Counted from the stretch's first letter, positions 16,290 to 27,260 are shown. The stretch is DNA of 64,000 nt from Burkholderia cepacia ATCC 25416 (GCF_001411495.1 NZ_CP012982.1:186001-250000); one strand, 5' to 3'. Numbers and translations are program-made. Notes: a model not told the origin generated them from the letters alone.

Positions 16290-17417
16290 TCATGTCAGCA
16301 CTCCGGCTACAGGGGACACGGTCAGGAAGCGTCCCGGCAAATACGGTTCGATATCGATGGGCGGCCGCTCGCCGGCCATCAGCGCCGCGACGAGCCGCGC
16401 GCTGCCCGGCGCGGTCGTCACGCCGAGCCCTTCATGCCCGACCGCGAGCCACACGCCCGGCCGTGCCGGGTGCTCGCCGAGCAGCGGCAGACCGTCGGGG
16501 CTCGCGGAACGGAACCCCGTCCACGCGCGGATGCCGTTCAGGTCGGTCAGGTCCGGCAGATAGCCCACCGCGCGACGCAGCATGCGCGCGAGCACGGGCG
16601 GCTCGACTTGCGCGTCCTCGGTGTCGAACTGGCGCGACGAGCCGATCAGCAACTGGCCGGTCGGCCGCGGCTGCACGTTGAACGCGACCGACGTGCCGTC
16701 GCTCGCATGCGCGCTCGCCGCATAACCCAGCTCGACGAGCTGGTGCGACACCTGGCCCGGATAGCGGTCGGTAATCAGCAGATGGCCCTTTTTCGGGCGC
16801 AGCGGCAGTTCGGGCAGCAGCGTGCGCGCCGCAACGCCGTTCGCCACGACCACCCGCTCCGCGCGCAGCGTGTCGCCGCTCGCGAGCGTCACGCTCGGGC
16901 CGTCGACCGCGACGGCCCGGTCGCGCCGCAGCGTAATGCGCGGCGCGCGCTGCAGCAGCCAGTTCGCGGTGACGGGCGCGTAGAGGATCGCGTCGCCGGA
17001 AATCTTCAGCGCGCCGCCGAGGCCCGCGCGCAACATCGGCTCCAGTTGCGCGAGCGCCGCCGCGTCGATCAGTTCGCCGGCCACGCCGTGCGCGGCGAGC
17101 GCCGCCTGCTTCGCGCGCGCGAGATCCATCTCGTGCGCATCGGCCGCGAGCCACAGCGTGCCGCAGTTGCGGTACGCGCAGCCTTCGGGCATCTCGCCGC
17201 TCAACGCGCGCCACAGTTCGATCGAGTAATGGCTCAGCGCGAGTTCGGCCGCGTTGTCGTCCATCGCGACGAGGTGCCCCATGCCCGCGCCGGTCGCCCC
17301 GCCGCTCGCGTCGTCGACGACGAGCACGCGCAACCCGCGCTGCGCGAGTTCGTGCGCGCACGCGGCGCCGACGATGCCGGCGCCGATCACGACGACATCC
17401 GTCTTCGCGTCGCTCAC
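16290..17417 (-). CDS. lhpB: D-hydroxyproline dehydrogenase, catalytic FAD (DAAO-like) subunit
   Basis: A 375-residue DAO/glycine-oxidase-fold protein. FAD motif GAGIVG is at residues 12-17, and the C-terminal signature [18 protein letters not shown] with GHEGLGVT is typical of amino-acid-oxidising members (HcnC/LhpB). It should oxidise cis-4-hydroxy-D-proline to 1-pyrroline-4-hydroxy-2-carboxylate. The GTG start at 17417 overlaps the epimerase stop by a GTGA, indicating coupled translation. The partner subunits are the two genes downstream. Confidence 0.85.
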   Translation of the reverse strand: MSDAKTDVVVIGAGIVGAACAHELAQRGLRVLVVDDASGGATGAGMGHLVAMDDNAAELALSHYSIELWRALSGEMPEGCAYRNCGTLWLAADAHEMDLARAKQAALAAHGVAGELIDAAALAQLEPMLRAGLGGALKISGDAILYAPVTANWLLQRAPRITLRRDRAVAVDGPSVTLASGDTLRAERVVVANGVAARTLLPELPLRPKKGHLLITDRYPGQVSHQLVELGYAASAHASDGTSVAFNVQPRPTGQLLIGSSRQFDTEDAQVEPPVLARMLRRAVGYLPDLTDLNGIRAWTGFRSASPDGLPLLGEHPARPGVWLAVGHEGLGVTTAPGSARLVAALMAGERPPIDIEPYLPGRFLTVSPVAGVLT

Positions 17418-18346
17418 GGCGCGATACCCCAGCCGAACGGATCGTCTTCCTCGATCAGGAGCGTCGCTTCCGCGCTCAGGTGCGCACTGCCGCGGATCGT
17501 CGGCACGATCCCGCCGTCGGCTTCTTCGTAGCTCGCGTGGAACACGCTGCCGATCACGCTCGCCTGCCGCCACACGGCGCCCGGCGCGAGCTTGCCGTCG
17601 GCCGCGAGGCACGCGAGCTTCGCGCTCGTGCCGGTGCCGCACGGCGAACGGTCGTACGCGAGGCCCGGGCACAGCACGAAGCTGCGGCTGTCGTGCTCCG
17701 GATCGTCGGCGAACAGCTCGATATGGTCGATCTCGCCGCCGTTCGCGCCGGTGATGCCCGCGCGTTCGAGCCCTTCGCGCACGGCCGACGCATACGCGGT
17801 GAGCGCCGCGACGTTGTCGCCGGCGACGCGCTGCCCGTGGTCGCTGATCAGGAAGAACCAGTTGCCGCCCCACGCGATGTCGCCCTTCACGGGGCCGTAA
17901 CCCGGCACGTCGAGCGCGACGCCCTTTGCATGGCGATACGCGGGCACGTTGCGCACGCTGACCGACAGGTCGTCGTGCAGCGTCGCCTCGACGGTACCGA
18001 CCGGCGTTTCGATCCGGTGCACGCCGGGCGCGATGCGCCCCATGTGGTGCAGCGTGCGCACGACGCCGATCGTGCCGTGCCCGCACATCCCGAGATAGCC
18101 GCTATTGTTGAAGAAGATCACGCCGGCCGCCGCATCGGGCGACACGGGCTCGCACAGCAGCGCGCCGACCAGCACGTCGCTGCCGCGCGGCTCGAGGATG
18201 CATGCGGTGCGGTAGCGGTCGTGCTCGCGCGCGAGCACGTCGCGGCGCTCGGCCATCGTGCCGCTGCCGAGCGCGGGGAAACCGGACACGACGAGCCGAG
18301 TGGGTTCGCCGCCCGTGTGCGAATCGATGATCTGGATGCGCTTCAT
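17414..18346 (-). CDS. lhpA: 4-hydroxyproline 2-epimerase
   Basis: A 310-residue proline-racemase-family enzyme interconverting trans-4-hydroxy-L-proline and cis-4-hydroxy-D-proline without cofactor. Both catalytic cysteines are present at positions known for this family: C88 in MCGHGTIG and C236 in [10 protein letters not shown], so it is not the Thr-containing dehydratase variant. The start at 18346 gives the family N-terminus [17 protein letters not shown]; an adjacent ATG at 18349 and a longer frame to 18493 are unlikely. First gene of its operon, divergent from the deaminase gene. Confidence 0.92.
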   Translation of the reverse strand: MKRIQIIDSHTGGEPTRLVVSGFPALGSGTMAERRDVLAREHDRYRTACILEPRGSDVLVGALLCEPVSPDAAAGVIFFNNSGYLGMCGHGTIGVVRTLHHMGRIAPGVHRIETPVGTVEATLHDDLSVSVRNVPAYRHAKGVALDVPGYGPVKGDIAWGGNWFFLISDHGQRVAGDNVAALTAYASAVREGLERAGITGANGGEIDHIELFADDPEHDSRSFVLCPGLAYDRSPCGTGTSAKLACLAADGKLAPGAVWRQASVIGSVFHASYEEADGGIVPTIRGSAHLSAEATLLIEEDDPFGWGIAP

Positions 18347-18597
18347 CATGAGCCGTCCGAAGTGGGGAAAGGAGCATAGCTTCCTCCGTCGCGCGTCCGT
18401 CCGCTTGTGGCTTTTCGATGAGGACGACGACGAAATCGGCATAGTGCGAAGCGCCCTTCCCGCGCCGTCCGGCCGCTGTGCCGATTTCGTCATTTTGCTC
18501 CGCGATACGACTCAAGCGTGATGGGCGTTTGCGCGGCGATACTGGTTGCCACACCGACGCCTGTCGGCCGACCGATACAAACACGTAGGAGATTTCA

Positions 18598-19518
18598 GTG
18601 AGCCGCAAAGCCATTCAATGGACCGGGGTTTTCCCGGCCGTCAGCACCCAGTTCAAGCCTGACTTTTCCCTCGACATCGACGCCACGCACCGTGTGGTGA
18701 AGAACCTGGTGAACGACGGCGTGTCGGGCCTCGTGGTCTGCGGCACGGTCGGCGAAAACACGTCGCTGTCGACGAGCGAGAAACTCCAGGTGATCGAGGC
18801 TGCACGCGACGCGGCCGGCGGCAAGATTCCGGTGATCGCCGGCATCGCCGAATTCACGACCGAATTCGCGCGCAACACGGTGCGCGAAGCGCAGCGCGTC
18901 GGCGTCGACGGCGTGATGGTGATGCCCGCGCTCGTCTACTCGGCGAAGCCGCACGAAACCGCCGCGCACTTCCGCGCGGTCGCGACGAGCACCGACCTGC
19001 CGGTGATGGTCTACAACAACCCGCCGATCTACAAGAACGACGTGACGCCCGACGTGCTGATCGCGCTGCAGGACTGCGAGAACATCGTCTGCTTCAAGGA
19101 TTCATCGGGCGATACGCGCCGCTTCATCGACCTGCGCAACGCGGTCGGCGATCGCTTCGTGCTGTTCGCGGGCCTCGACGACGTCGTGGTCGAGAGCATC
19201 GCCGTCGGCGCCGAAGGCTGGGTGTCGGGCATGTCGAATGCGTTCCCGAAGGAAGGCGAGACGCTGTTCCGCCTCGCGAAGCAAAAGCGTTTCGACGAAG
19301 CGCTCGCGCTGTACCGCTGGTTCATGCCGCTGCTGCACCTCGACGCGCGCCCCGACCTCGTGCAGTGCATCAAGCTGTGCGAAGAGCTGGTCGGCCGCGG
19401 CAGCGCGATCACGCGCCCGCCGCGCCTCGCGCTGCAGGGCGACACGCTCGCGGAAGTAAAGGCCATCGTCGCGAAGGCGCTCGAAACGCGCCCGGCGCTG
19501 CCCGACGTCGGTCTCTGA
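18598..19518 (+). CDS. lhpC: 1-pyrroline-4-hydroxy-2-carboxylate deaminase (DHDPS family)
   Basis: A 306-residue Schiff-base-forming aldolase-fold enzyme. The lysine K167 in VCFKDSSGD and tyrosine Y139 in MVYNNPPIY are the family catalytic residues. In this cluster it should deaminate 1-pyrroline-4-hydroxy-2-carboxylate to 2-oxoglutarate semialdehyde plus ammonia. Initiation is at a GTG with TAGGAGA seven bases upstream. It heads the plus-strand half of the divergent hydroxyproline regulon; the 250 bases upstream hold both promoters. No regulator gene (such as an AraC-type LhpR) is present between them. Confidence 0.88.
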   Translation: MSRKAIQWTGVFPAVSTQFKPDFSLDIDATHRVVKNLVNDGVSGLVVCGTVGENTSLSTSEKLQVIEAARDAAGGKIPVIAGIAEFTTEFARNTVREAQRVGVDGVMVMPALVYSAKPHETAAHFRAVATSTDLPVMVYNNPPIYKNDVTPDVLIALQDCENIVCFKDSSGDTRRFIDLRNAVGDRFVLFAGLDDVVVESIAVGAEGWVSGMSNAFPKEGETLFRLAKQKRFDEALALYRWFMPLLHLDARPDLVQCIKLCEELVGRGSAITRPPRLALQGDTLAEVKAIVAKALETRPALPDVGL

Positions 19519-19751
19519 CCGACTCCCCGTGCGGCGGTGCGCCGGCCCTGCGCCTGCGCGCCGCCGTCTCCGGTCCGGCATGGCCTGCGGGCCCGTTCGT
19601 ACCGGCGCCAACCCGCGCCGCGCGCGAACGCCCCGCCGCCCGCCCCGGTCGTTCGAACCGGGCGACGCCGGCCGGCAGGCCTGCGCCGCTGCTCCGTCGG
19701 AGCGCGGCGCACCTCGAGCCTGTGCCGATATTCCCCCCAGGAGACAAGCCC

Positions 19752-21377
19752 ATGCCAGGCCAAGGCAACGCACACCCGTCTGTCCCGCTTTCCCGTTCCG
19801 CGCACCCCGACGCGGGTCACGGCAAGTTCAAGAAACAGCTGTCGCTGACCGATCTCACGTTCATCGGTCTCGGCGCCATTTTCGGTTCGGGGTGGCTGTT
19901 CGCCGCGAGTCACGTCTCGACGATCGCGGGCCCGGCCGGCATCTTCTCGTGGCTGCTCGGCGGCTTCGCGGTACTGCTGCTCGGCATCGTCTACTGCGAA
20001 CTCGGCGCCGCGCTGCCGCGCGCGGGCGGCGTGGTCCGCTACCCGGTGTTCTCGCACGGCCCGCTGCTCGGCTACCTGATGGGCTTCATCACGCTGATCG
20101 CCTTTTCGAGCCTGATCGCGATCGAGGTTGTCGCCGCGCGCCAGTACGCGGCCGCGTGGTTTCCGGGCCTGACGGTCGAAGGATCGAGCGACCCGACGAC
20201 GCTCGGCTGGCTCGTGCAGGCCGCGCTGCTGTGCTTCTTCTTTTACCTGAACTATTCGAGCGTGAAGACGTTCGCGAAAGCGAACAACATCATCAGCATC
20301 TTCAAGTTCATCGTGCCGCTGTCGGTGATCGCGGTGCTGTTCACGTTCTTCAAGCCCGCGAACCTGACCATGCACGGCTTCGCGCCGTTCGGCATGCCGG
20401 GCATCGAGATGGCCGTGTCCGCGGGCGGCATCATCTTCGCGTACCTCGGGCTCACGCCGATCGTGTCGGTCGCGAGCGAGGTGCGCAATCCGCAGCGCAC
20501 GATCCCGATCGCGCTGATCCTGTCGATCCTGCTGTCCACGCTGATCTACGTGCTGCTGCAGCTCGCGTTCATCGGCAGCATCCCCACCGCGATGCTCGCC
20601 GGCGGCTGGCACGACATCAGCAAGGCGTTCACGCTGCCGTATCGCGACATCGCGCTCGCACTCGGCGTCGGCTGGCTCGCGGTGATGGTCGTCGCCGACG
20701 CGATGATCTCGCCGAGCGGCTGCGGCAACATCTACATGAACGCGACGCCGCGCGTCGTCTACGGCTGGGCGAAGACGGGCACCTTCTTCAAGGTGTTCAC
20801 TCGCGTCGACGAAGCGTCGGGCATCCCGCGCGCGGGCCTGTGGCTCACGTTCGGCCTCGCGATCTTCTGGACGATGCCGTTCCCGTCGTGGGAAGCGCTG
20901 ATCAACATCGTGTCCGCCGCGCTGGTGCTGAGCTATGCGGTCGCGCCGGTCTCGGTCGCCGCACTGCGCCGCACCGCGCCCGACCTGCCGCGGCCGTTCC
21001 GCGCGGTGGCGTTCGGCATCACCGGCCCCGCATCGTTCGTGATCGCCGCGCTGATCGTCTACTGGTCGGGCTGGAGCACCGTGTCCTGGCTGCTCGGCCT
21101 GCAGATCGTGATGTTCGTCATCTACCTCGCGTGCCGCCGCTGGGTGCCGACCGCGCACCTGAGCCTCGCCGAGCAGGTGCGCTCGTCCGCGTGGCTGATC
21201 GCGTTTTATGCCGCGATGATCGTGCTGTCGTATCTCGGCGGCTTCGGCGGCACGGGCCGGCTCGCCCATCCGTACGACACGGTTGTGGTCGCGGCCGTCG
21301 CGCTCGTCATCTACTACTGGGGGGCGAATACAGGCGTCCGTTCCGACAAGCTGCAGCTCGACGACGACGAGGACTGA
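19752..21377 (+). CDS. APC-superfamily amino acid permease, probably for hydroxyproline
   Basis: A 541-residue transporter with about twelve membrane segments. The helix 1 region FIGLGAIFGSGWLFAAS carries the broken-helix glycines of APC transporters, and GGIIFAYLGLTPIVSVASEVRNPQRTIP is the consensus of helix 6 and the following loop (given as its span). The ATG at 19752 follows CAGGAGACAAGCCC, a clear ribosome binding site. The 233 bases after the deaminase stop contain no gene. The location inside the hydroxyproline regulon suggests uptake of hydroxyproline or proline. Confidence 0.82.
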   Translation: MPGQGNAHPSVPLSRSAHPDAGHGKFKKQLSLTDLTFIGLGAIFGSGWLFAASHVSTIAGPAGIFSWLLGGFAVLLLGIVYCELGAALPRAGGVVRYPVFSHGPLLGYLMGFITLIAFSSLIAIEVVAARQYAAAWFPGLTVEGSSDPTTLGWLVQAALLCFFFYLNYSSVKTFAKANNIISIFKFIVPLSVIAVLFTFFKPANLTMHGFAPFGMPGIEMAVSAGGIIFAYLGLTPIVSVASEVRNPQRTIPIALILSILLSTLIYVLLQLAFIGSIPTAMLAGGWHDISKAFTLPYRDIALALGVGWLAVMVVADAMISPSGCGNIYMNATPRVVYGWAKTGTFFKVFTRVDEASGIPRAGLWLTFGLAIFWTMPFPSWEALINIVSAALVLSYAVAPVSVAALRRTAPDLPRPFRAVAFGITGPASFVIAALIVYWSGWSTVSWLLGLQIVMFVIYLACRRWVPTAHLSLAEQVRSSAWLIAFYAAMIVLSYLGGFGGTGRLAHPYDTVVVAAVALVIYYWGANTGVRSDKLQLDDDED

Positions 21378-21452
21378 CGCGCCCCCGCCGTTTCCCATGA
21401 TCCCTTCGGCCGGGCACCCCACGCCCGGCTCCTGTTTTTTCCGAGGAAAACC

Positions 21453-23045
21453 ATGCAACTCACAGGTCAGCTCCTGATCGGCCAGTCCGCCGTCGCCGGA
21501 CAGAACGGCACCCTCCACGCACTCGCCGCCGCCACCGGCGAACGGCTCGAGCCCGCCTTCGGCGGCGCGAGCCTGCACGACCTGGAGACGGCCTGCGCGC
21601 TCGCCGACGACGCGTTCGACATCTATCGCGAAACGTCGCTCGAAGCACGGGCAGCGTTTCTCGACGCGATCGGCCGCCACATCATGGCGCTCGGCGACGA
21701 CCTGATCGAGCGCTGCGTCGTCGAAACGGGCCTGCCGCGCGCCCGCATCGAAGGCGAGCGCGGCCGTACGGTCGGCCAGCTCGCGCTGTTCGCGTCGCTC
21801 GTGCGCGACGGCGGCTTTCTCGACGCGCGGATCGATCCGGCGCGCCCCGAACGCAAGCCGCTGCCGCGCGTCGACCTGCGCCTGCGCAACGTCGCGGTCG
21901 GGCCCGTCGCGGTGTTCGGTGCGTCGAATTTCCCGCTCGCGTTCTCGGTCGCCGGAGGCGATACGGCGTCGGCGCTCGCGGCCGGCTGCCCGGTGATCGT
22001 CAAGGCGCATTCGGCGCACCCCGGCACGTCGGAACTCGTCGGCCGCGCGATCCAGCAGGCCGCGCGCGAATGCGGAATGCCCGCCGGCGTGTTCTCGCTG
22101 CTGTTCGACGCATCGCGCGAGATCGGCCAGGCGCTCGTCGCCGATCCGCGCATCAAGGCCGTCGGTTTCACCGGCTCGCGCCGCGGCGGCGTCGCGCTGA
22201 TGCACATCGCGGCCGCACGCCCCGAGCCGATTCCCGTCTATGCGGAAATGAGCTCGATCAACCCCGTGCTGCTGTTTCCCGCCGCGCTCGACGCGCGCCA
22301 CGACACGATCGCGCCGCAGTTCGTCGCGTCGCTCACGCTCGGCGCCGGCCAGTTCTGCACGAATCCGGGCCTCGTGCTCGCGGTCGACGGGCCCGCCTTG
22401 CGCGCGTTCGAGGAAACGGCCGCCGCCGCGGTGCGTGCAGCGCCCGCGCAAACGATGCTGACGCCGCACATTCACGCCAGCTACGAAGGCGGCGTCGCGG
22501 CGCTGCGCGCTCACGCTGCGGTCGAGCTGCTCGCGCAAGGCGCGGAAGGCGACCGGCTGCAGGCTCGCGCCGCCCTGCTGGCGACCTCGGCCGACGCGTT
22601 CGTCGCGCATCCCGAACTGCGCGAAGAAGTCTTCGGCCCCGCTTCGCTGATCGTGCGCTGCCCGGACACCGACACGCTGCATCGCGTGCTGAAGTCGCTC
22701 GAAGGCCAGCTGACGATCGCCGCGCATCTCGCCGACGGCGACGCCGCCCTGTTCACCGCGCTGCGCCCGACCTTCGAGCGCAAGGCCGGCCGCATTCTCG
22801 TCAACGGTTTCGGCACGGGCGTCGAGGTCGGCCACGCGATGGTGCACGGCGGCCCGTTCCCGGCGACGTCCGACACGCGCACGACGTCCGTCGGCGCGCG
22901 TGCGATCGAGCGCTTCCTGCGCCCCGTGTCGTATCAGGACCTGCCGGATGCGCTGTTGCCGGACGCGATCCGCAACGGCAATCCGCTGAACGTGCCGCAG
23001 CGCATCGACGGCGTGCCCGCGCCGCGCGAGGTGAACCATGTCTGA
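21453..23045 (+). CDS. 2-oxoglutarate semialdehyde dehydrogenase (class III type)
   Basis: A 530-residue NADP-type aldehyde dehydrogenase. The catalytic cysteine is C302 in AGQFCTNPG, and [11 protein letters not shown] and GFTGSRRGG are the nucleotide-binding motifs. The GQFC-T-NPG form and the length are typical of the hydroxyproline/glucarate-linked ketoglutarate semialdehyde dehydrogenases. Converts the deaminase product to 2-oxoglutarate, ending the pathway in the TCA cycle. RBS GAGGAAAA precedes the ATG. The stop overlaps the next gene by 8 bases. Confidence 0.87.
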   Translation: MQLTGQLLIGQSAVAGQNGTLHALAAATGERLEPAFGGASLHDLETACALADDAFDIYRETSLEARAAFLDAIGRHIMALGDDLIERCVVETGLPRARIEGERGRTVGQLALFASLVRDGGFLDARIDPARPERKPLPRVDLRLRNVAVGPVAVFGASNFPLAFSVAGGDTASALAAGCPVIVKAHSAHPGTSELVGRAIQQAARECGMPAGVFSLLFDASREIGQALVADPRIKAVGFTGSRRGGVALMHIAAARPEPIPVYAEMSSINPVLLFPAALDARHDTIAPQFVASLTLGAGQFCTNPGLVLAVDGPALRAFEETAAAAVRAAPAQTMLTPHIHASYEGGVAALRAHAAVELLAQGAEGDRLQARAALLATSADAFVAHPELREEVFGPASLIVRCPDTDTLHRVLKSLEGQLTIAAHLADGDAALFTALRPTFERKAGRILVNGFGTGVEVGHAMVHGGPFPATSDTRTTSVGARAIERFLRPVSYQDLPDALLPDAIRNGNPLNVPQRIDGVPAPREVNHV

Positions 23046-24060
23046 GCAAACCGCCGAAGTCGTCCTGTCGCTCGATGAAGTCCATGCGCTCGCGCTGCGC
23101 GTGCTGAGGCACCACGGCATGTCCGACGCCCATGCCCGGGCCATCGCCAACGTGATCACGCAGGGCCAGCGCGACGAATGCCATTCGCATGGCGTGTATC
23201 GGCTGCTCGTCTGCGTGCGTTCGCTGAAGAAGGGCAAGGTCGATCCGCAAGCCGTGCCGACGCTGCGCCGGCTGTCGTCGTCGATCGTCGCGGTCGACGC
23301 GCATCGCGGCTTCTCGCTGCTGAGTTTCGAAACGGGCCTGCCCGTGCTCGTCGAGATGGCGAAACAGCACGGCATCGCCGCGATGACGATCAACCATTGC
23401 TACCACTTCTCCGCGCTGTGGCCGGAAGTCGAGGCGATCGCGGCCGAGGGGCTGGTCGGCATCGCGATGAATCCGAGCCATAGCTGGGTCGCGCCGGAAG
23501 GCGGCAGGGAGCCCGTGTTCGGCACGAACCCGATCGCGTTCGCGTGGCCGCGCCCGGGCGGCGTGCCGTTCGTGTTCGACTTCGCGACGAGCGCGATCGC
23601 ACGCGGCGACATCGAGCTGCATGCGAAGCAAGGCAAGGCGATCCCCCCGGAATGGGCGATCGACGCCGAGGGCCGGCCGACCACCGATCCGAAGGCCGCG
23701 CTGCAGGGCGCGATGCGCACGTTCGGCGGTCACAAGGGGTCGGCGCTCGCGGCGATGGTCGAGTTGCTCGGCGGCGCGCTGATCGGCGACATGACGAGCC
23801 GCGAGTCGATGGACTTCGACGAAGGCGTCGGCGCGACGCCGTGCCATGGCGAACTCGTGATCGCCTTCGACCCGAAGGTGTTCCTCGGCGACGATCTCGA
23901 CACGGGGCTCGCGCGCGGCGAGCGGATGTTCGAATCGATCGTCGCGCAGGGCGCGCGGCTGCCGTCGCAACGGCGCTTCGACGCCCGCGCGCGCAGCATC
24001 GCGAACGGCGTGCGGATTCCGAAGGCGCTGTACGACGAGATCCTGACGCTGCTCGACTGA
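23038..24060 (+). CDS. lhpD: malate/L-lactate dehydrogenase-family imino-acid reductase (LhpD-like)
   Basis: A 340-residue Ldh2-fold oxidoreductase ([45 protein letters not shown]). In hydroxyproline clusters this protein is the NAD(P)H-dependent 1-pyrroline-2-carboxylate/1-piperidine-2-carboxylate reductase, which recycles cyclic imines to L-proline or L-pipecolate. It overlaps the preceding dehydrogenase gene, and is the last gene of the plus-strand operon. The alternative annotation, ureidoglycolate or malate dehydrogenase, fits the context less well. Confidence 0.82.
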   Translation: MSEQTAEVVLSLDEVHALALRVLRHHGMSDAHARAIANVITQGQRDECHSHGVYRLLVCVRSLKKGKVDPQAVPTLRRLSSSIVAVDAHRGFSLLSFETGLPVLVEMAKQHGIAAMTINHCYHFSALWPEVEAIAAEGLVGIAMNPSHSWVAPEGGREPVFGTNPIAFAWPRPGGVPFVFDFATSAIARGDIELHAKQGKAIPPEWAIDAEGRPTTDPKAALQGAMRTFGGHKGSALAAMVELLGGALIGDMTSRESMDFDEGVGATPCHGELVIAFDPKVFLGDDLDTGLARGERMFESIVAQGARLPSQRRFDARARSIANGVRIPKALYDEILTLLD

Positions 24061-24199
24061 TCGCCCGCGCACGGGGCCGGATCGCGCGGCGATCACCGAT
24101 CGATGCGCGGCCCGGTCGGCTTCCCGCCCGGTCGCGCGGCCGTCCCGCGGCCTTCGGCACGTTTTACGCCGGGCACGCCTGCGGCGCCGGTTGCCGGCC

Positions 24200-24220
24200 C
24201 CGCGGGCGCCACGCCCGCGG
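24200..24220. terminator. perfect GC hairpin between lhpD and ilvD
   Basis: CCGCGGGCG and CGCCCGCGG form a 9-bp stem around CCA, 140 bases after lhpD and 125 bases before ilvD. No T tract. It may end the hydroxyproline operon or act as a leader element of ilvD. A GATAAT sequence at 24230-24235 could be the ilvD -10, but no good -35 is visible. Confidence 0.45.
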
Positions 24221-24345
24221 CGGCTGTGGGATAATCGCCGGGTTTGCCCAGGGCGCAGCTCAAGAGGTTGTTCGCACGGGCGCGAGAGAGGCCCTTATTC
24301 CCCGTGCCTCCACCCTTTTCCCGCGATATTTCTTCAGCAACGACA

Positions 24346-26205
24346 ATGCCCACTTACCGTTCCAAAACTTCCACCGCCGGCCGCAACATGGCGGGTGCGC
24401 GCTCGCTCTGGCGCGCCACCGGCATGAAAGACGACGATTTCTCGAAGCCGATCATCGCGGTCGTCAACTCGTTCACCCAGTTCGTGCCCGGGCACGTGCA
24501 CCTGAAGGATCTCGGCCAGCTCGTCGCGCGGGAGATCGAGGCTGCCGGCGGCGTCGCGAAGGAATTCAACACGATCGCGGTCGACGACGGCATCGCAATG
24601 GGCCATGACGGCATGCTGTATTCGCTGCCGAGCCGCGACATCATCGCGGATTCGGTCGAATACATGGTGAACGCGCACTGCGCGGACGCGATGGTCTGCA
24701 TCTCGAACTGCGACAAGATCACGCCGGGGATGCTGATGGCCGCGATGCGCCTGAACATCCCGGTGATCTTCGTGTCGGGCGGCCCGATGGAAGCCGGCAA
24801 GACGCGCCTCGCGAACCCGGTCACCAAGACCGTCGAACTGAAGAAGCTCGACCTCGTCGACGCGATGGTGATCGCGGCCGACCCGTCGTATTCGGACGCC
24901 GACGTCGCTGAAGTCGAACGCTCGGCCTGCCCGACCTGCGGTTCGTGCTCGGGCATGTTCACCGCGAACTCGATGAACTGCCTGACCGAAGCGCTCGGCC
25001 TGTCGCTGCCCGGCAACGGCACGGTGGTGGCCACGCACGCCGATCGCGAGCAGCTGTTCAAGCGCGCCGGCCGCCGGATCGTCGAGCTCGCCCGCCAGCA
25101 CTACGAGCAGGACGACGAACGCGTGCTGCCGCGCTCGGTGGGCTTCAAGGCGTTCGAGAACGCCATGACGCTCGACATCGCGATGGGCGGTTCGACCAAC
25201 ACGATCCTGCACCTGCTGGCGATCGCGCAGGAAGCCGGCATCGACTTCACGATGAAGGACATCGACCGCCTGTCGCGCGTCGTGCCGCAGCTGTGCAAGG
25301 TCGCGCCGAACACGAACAAGTACCACATCGAGGACGTGCATCGCGCAGGCGGCATCATGGCGATCCTCGGCGAGCTCGACCGCGCCGGCAAGCTGCACAC
25401 CGACGTGCCGACCGTGCATGCGCCGTCGCTGAAGGATGCGCTCGACCAGTGGGACATCGTCCGCACGCAGGACGATGCGGTCCGCACGTTCTACCTGGCC
25501 GGCCCGGCCGGCATCCCGACGCAGGTCGCGTTCAGCCAGGACACGCGCTGGCCGAGCCTCGACCTCGACCGCGCCGAAGGCTGCATCCGCTCGTACGAGC
25601 ATGCGTTCTCGAAGGAAGGCGGCCTCGCCGTGCTGACGGGCAACATCGCGCTCGACGGCTGCGTGGTGAAGACGGCCGGCGTCGACGAGAGCATCCACGT
25701 GTTCGAAGGCTCGGCTCACGTGACCGAATCGCAGGATGAAGCGGTCGAGAACATCCTCAACGACAAGGTCAAGGCCGGCGATATCGTGATCGTCCGCTAC
25801 GAAGGCCCGAAAGGCGGCCCCGGCATGCAGGAGATGCTCTACCCGACCAGCTACATCAAGTCGAAGGGGCTCGGCAAGGCATGCGCGCTGCTGACGGACG
25901 GCCGCTTCTCGGGCGGCACGTCGGGCCTGTCGATCGGCCACTGCTCGCCGGAAGCCGCGGCGGGCGGCGCGATCGGCCTCGTGCGCGACGGCGACAAGAT
26001 CCGCATCGACATCCCGAACCGCACGATCAACGTGCTCGTGTCCGACGAAGAGCTGGCGCGCCGCCGCGAAGAGCAGAACGCGAAGGGCTGGAAGCCTGCG
26101 CAGCCGCGTCCGCGCAAGGTGTCCGCGGCGCTGAAGGCCTACGCGAAGCTGGTCATGTCCGCCGACAAGGGTGCCGTGCGCGACCTGTCGTTGCTCGACG
26201 ACTGA
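24346..26205 (+). CDS. ilvD: dihydroxy-acid dehydratase
   Basis: A 619-residue IlvD/Edd-family enzyme, the length of the long (E. coli-type) form. Converts 2,3-dihydroxyisovalerate or 2,3-dihydroxy-3-methylvalerate to the 2-keto acids in valine and isoleucine synthesis. The iron-sulfur ligands are visible in [11 protein letters not shown] and [11 protein letters not shown], and the C-terminal signature is [15 protein letters not shown]. The ATG at 24346 gives the conserved start [19 protein letters not shown]; the frame stays open upstream but without conservation. It stands alone and is followed by a typical intrinsic terminator. Confidence 0.95.
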   Translation: MPTYRSKTSTAGRNMAGARSLWRATGMKDDDFSKPIIAVVNSFTQFVPGHVHLKDLGQLVAREIEAAGGVAKEFNTIAVDDGIAMGHDGMLYSLPSRDIIADSVEYMVNAHCADAMVCISNCDKITPGMLMAAMRLNIPVIFVSGGPMEAGKTRLANPVTKTVELKKLDLVDAMVIAADPSYSDADVAEVERSACPTCGSCSGMFTANSMNCLTEALGLSLPGNGTVVATHADREQLFKRAGRRIVELARQHYEQDDERVLPRSVGFKAFENAMTLDIAMGGSTNTILHLLAIAQEAGIDFTMKDIDRLSRVVPQLCKVAPNTNKYHIEDVHRAGGIMAILGELDRAGKLHTDVPTVHAPSLKDALDQWDIVRTQDDAVRTFYLAGPAGIPTQVAFSQDTRWPSLDLDRAEGCIRSYEHAFSKEGGLAVLTGNIALDGCVVKTAGVDESIHVFEGSAHVTESQDEAVENILNDKVKAGDIVIVRYEGPKGGPGMQEMLYPTSYIKSKGLGKACALLTDGRFSGGTSGLSIGHCSPEAAAGGAIGLVRDGDKIRIDIPNRTINVLVSDEELARRREEQNAKGWKPAQPRPRKVSAALKAYAKLVMSADKGAVRDLSLLDD

Positions 26206-26283
26206 CGCGAGTAGTACGGCCGGCTGCCCGCCACGCGCAGCCGGTGGGGCTGGGGGCAGGACAACCCGCCCGCGCCGCTGTGG

Positions 26284-26310
26284 AAGCCGCTCTCCGGAGC
26301 GGCTTTTTTT
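26284..26310 (+). terminator. intrinsic terminator of ilvD
   Basis: AAGCCGCTC and GAGCGGCTT form a 9-bp stem around TCCG, followed by further T residues to 26310. It is the most typical rho-independent terminator in the window. Confidence 0.93.
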
Positions 26311-26345
26311 CGTCCGGCGCCCGGGAATCCCCAGCGCCGGCGACA

Positions 26346-27227
26346 TCAGTGACGGAAATCCTCGGGGCCACCGCCTCCGCCACCACCGTGGTTACCGCCA
26401 CCGTTTCCACCACCTTGCGGCCGCGCATAACCGCCGCCGCCCCCGCCTCCCTGACGCACCGGCGGCGGCATCGGACGCGCGTCGCCTCCCTGGTGCATCG
26501 CCGGCGGCATCGGACGCGCCTCGCCTCCCTGGTGCATCGGTGGCGGCATCGGGCGCGCCTCGCCTCCCGGTGCGGGCGGCGGGCGCAGCACGGCCGGCGG
26601 CGGGCCGGCCGGACGCGCGTTACCCGCCCCGCCCGGCATCGGTGAAGGCGCCGGTGCTGCCGGCGGCGGTGTGCGGATCGCGCCGTTCCAGCCGCCGCGT
26701 GCAGCCGACGGCCGCGCGTCGTGCACGGGCGGCGGGCCGCCCGGTGCAACCTGCATCGGCCCGCCCGGTTGCGGACGGCCTTGTCCCGGCGGCATGCCCC
26801 CGGGGCCGAGCCGCGGTTCCGGACGATGCGCCCAGCGATCGCGGTCGTGATACCACGGACGGTGCCGGTAATAACGATCCCAGTACGCGGCGATCGCGAA
26901 TCCCGTCACCGGAACCCCGATGATCGCGCCGTATTCGAGCAACGGCACGTAGCTGCCCTGGTACGGGTACTCGAGCAGCTGCGCATCGATCCAGCCGCGC
27001 ACGCCCGGCAGCGCGACGTCGCACCACGAGTAGTCGCTCAGGCAGCCGAAGACGTCCAGCGCCGTGTCGGGTGGAATCTGCGCCACCACCGGATAGTCGG
27101 GCGCCGGCCCCGCAAACAGTTCGGCCGGCGAGTTCGTGTAGGCGCTGCTCTGCGCGTCGGCGACGCCCGGCGCGGCCGCGAGGCCGAGCAGGACGACGTA
27201 CAGACTTCGGACAATCGAATTCCTCAT
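26346..27227 (-). CDS. secreted SH3-domain protein with Pro/Gly-rich repeat tail
   Basis: A 293-residue protein. Residues 1-25 are a signal peptide ending near VADAQ. Residues about 28-85 form a bacterial SH3 domain (LFAGPAPDYPVVAQIPPDTA, GCLSDYSWCDVALPGVRGWI) with two cysteines. A hydrophobic/aromatic segment (WDRYYRHRPWYHDRDRW) follows, then 160 residues of low-complexity Pro/Gly/Met/Arg sequence containing three 13-residue repeats of the form ARPMPPPMHQGGE, and a Gly-rich end. SH3 domains of this type bind peptidoglycan or peptides in the envelope. Followed downstream of the next lipoprotein gene on the same strand, spacing 33 bases, so they are co-transcribed. Confidence 0.78.
   Translation of the reverse strand: MRNSIVRSLYVVLLGLAAAPGVADAQSSAYTNSPAELFAGPAPDYPVVAQIPPDTALDVFGCLSDYSWCDVALPGVRGWIDAQLLEYPYQGSYVPLLEYGAIIGVPVTGFAIAAYWDRYYRHRPWYHDRDRWAHRPEPRLGPGGMPPGQGRPQPGGPMQVAPGGPPPVHDARPSAARGGWNGAIRTPPPAAPAPSPMPGGAGNARPAGPPPAVLRPPPAPGGEARPMPPPMHQGGEARPMPPAMHQGGDARPMPPPVRQGGGGGGGYARPQGGGNGGGNHGGGGGGGPEDFRH
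26445..26561 (-). repeat. three 39-bp in-frame tandem repeats
   Basis: Units begin at 26445, 26484 and 26523, each 39 bp, with only a few substitutions. They encode the 13-residue repeats in the tail of the SH3-domain protein; because 39 is a multiple of 3, copy-number change would keep the frame. Confidence 0.85.
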
Positions 27228-27260
27228 GATGCTCTCCCGCGCGGTGCCGCCGCGCGCCGG

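Noticed and set aside
14712..17417. Hydrogen cyanide synthase (hcnABC)
   Set aside because: Subunit architecture is the same, but the genes are fused into an operon with 4-hydroxyproline epimerase, so D-hydroxyproline dehydrogenase is the better call.
19029..23393. A 1454-codon open frame on the minus strand
   Set aside because: It lies opposite four well-supported hydroxyproline genes. Its composition (Arg/His/Ala-rich, no motifs) is the usual antisense shadow in GC-rich DNA.
24061..24345. An ilv-type attenuator leader before ilvD
   Set aside because: A hairpin is present, but there is no leader ORF rich in Val/Ile/Leu codons and no terminator T tract.
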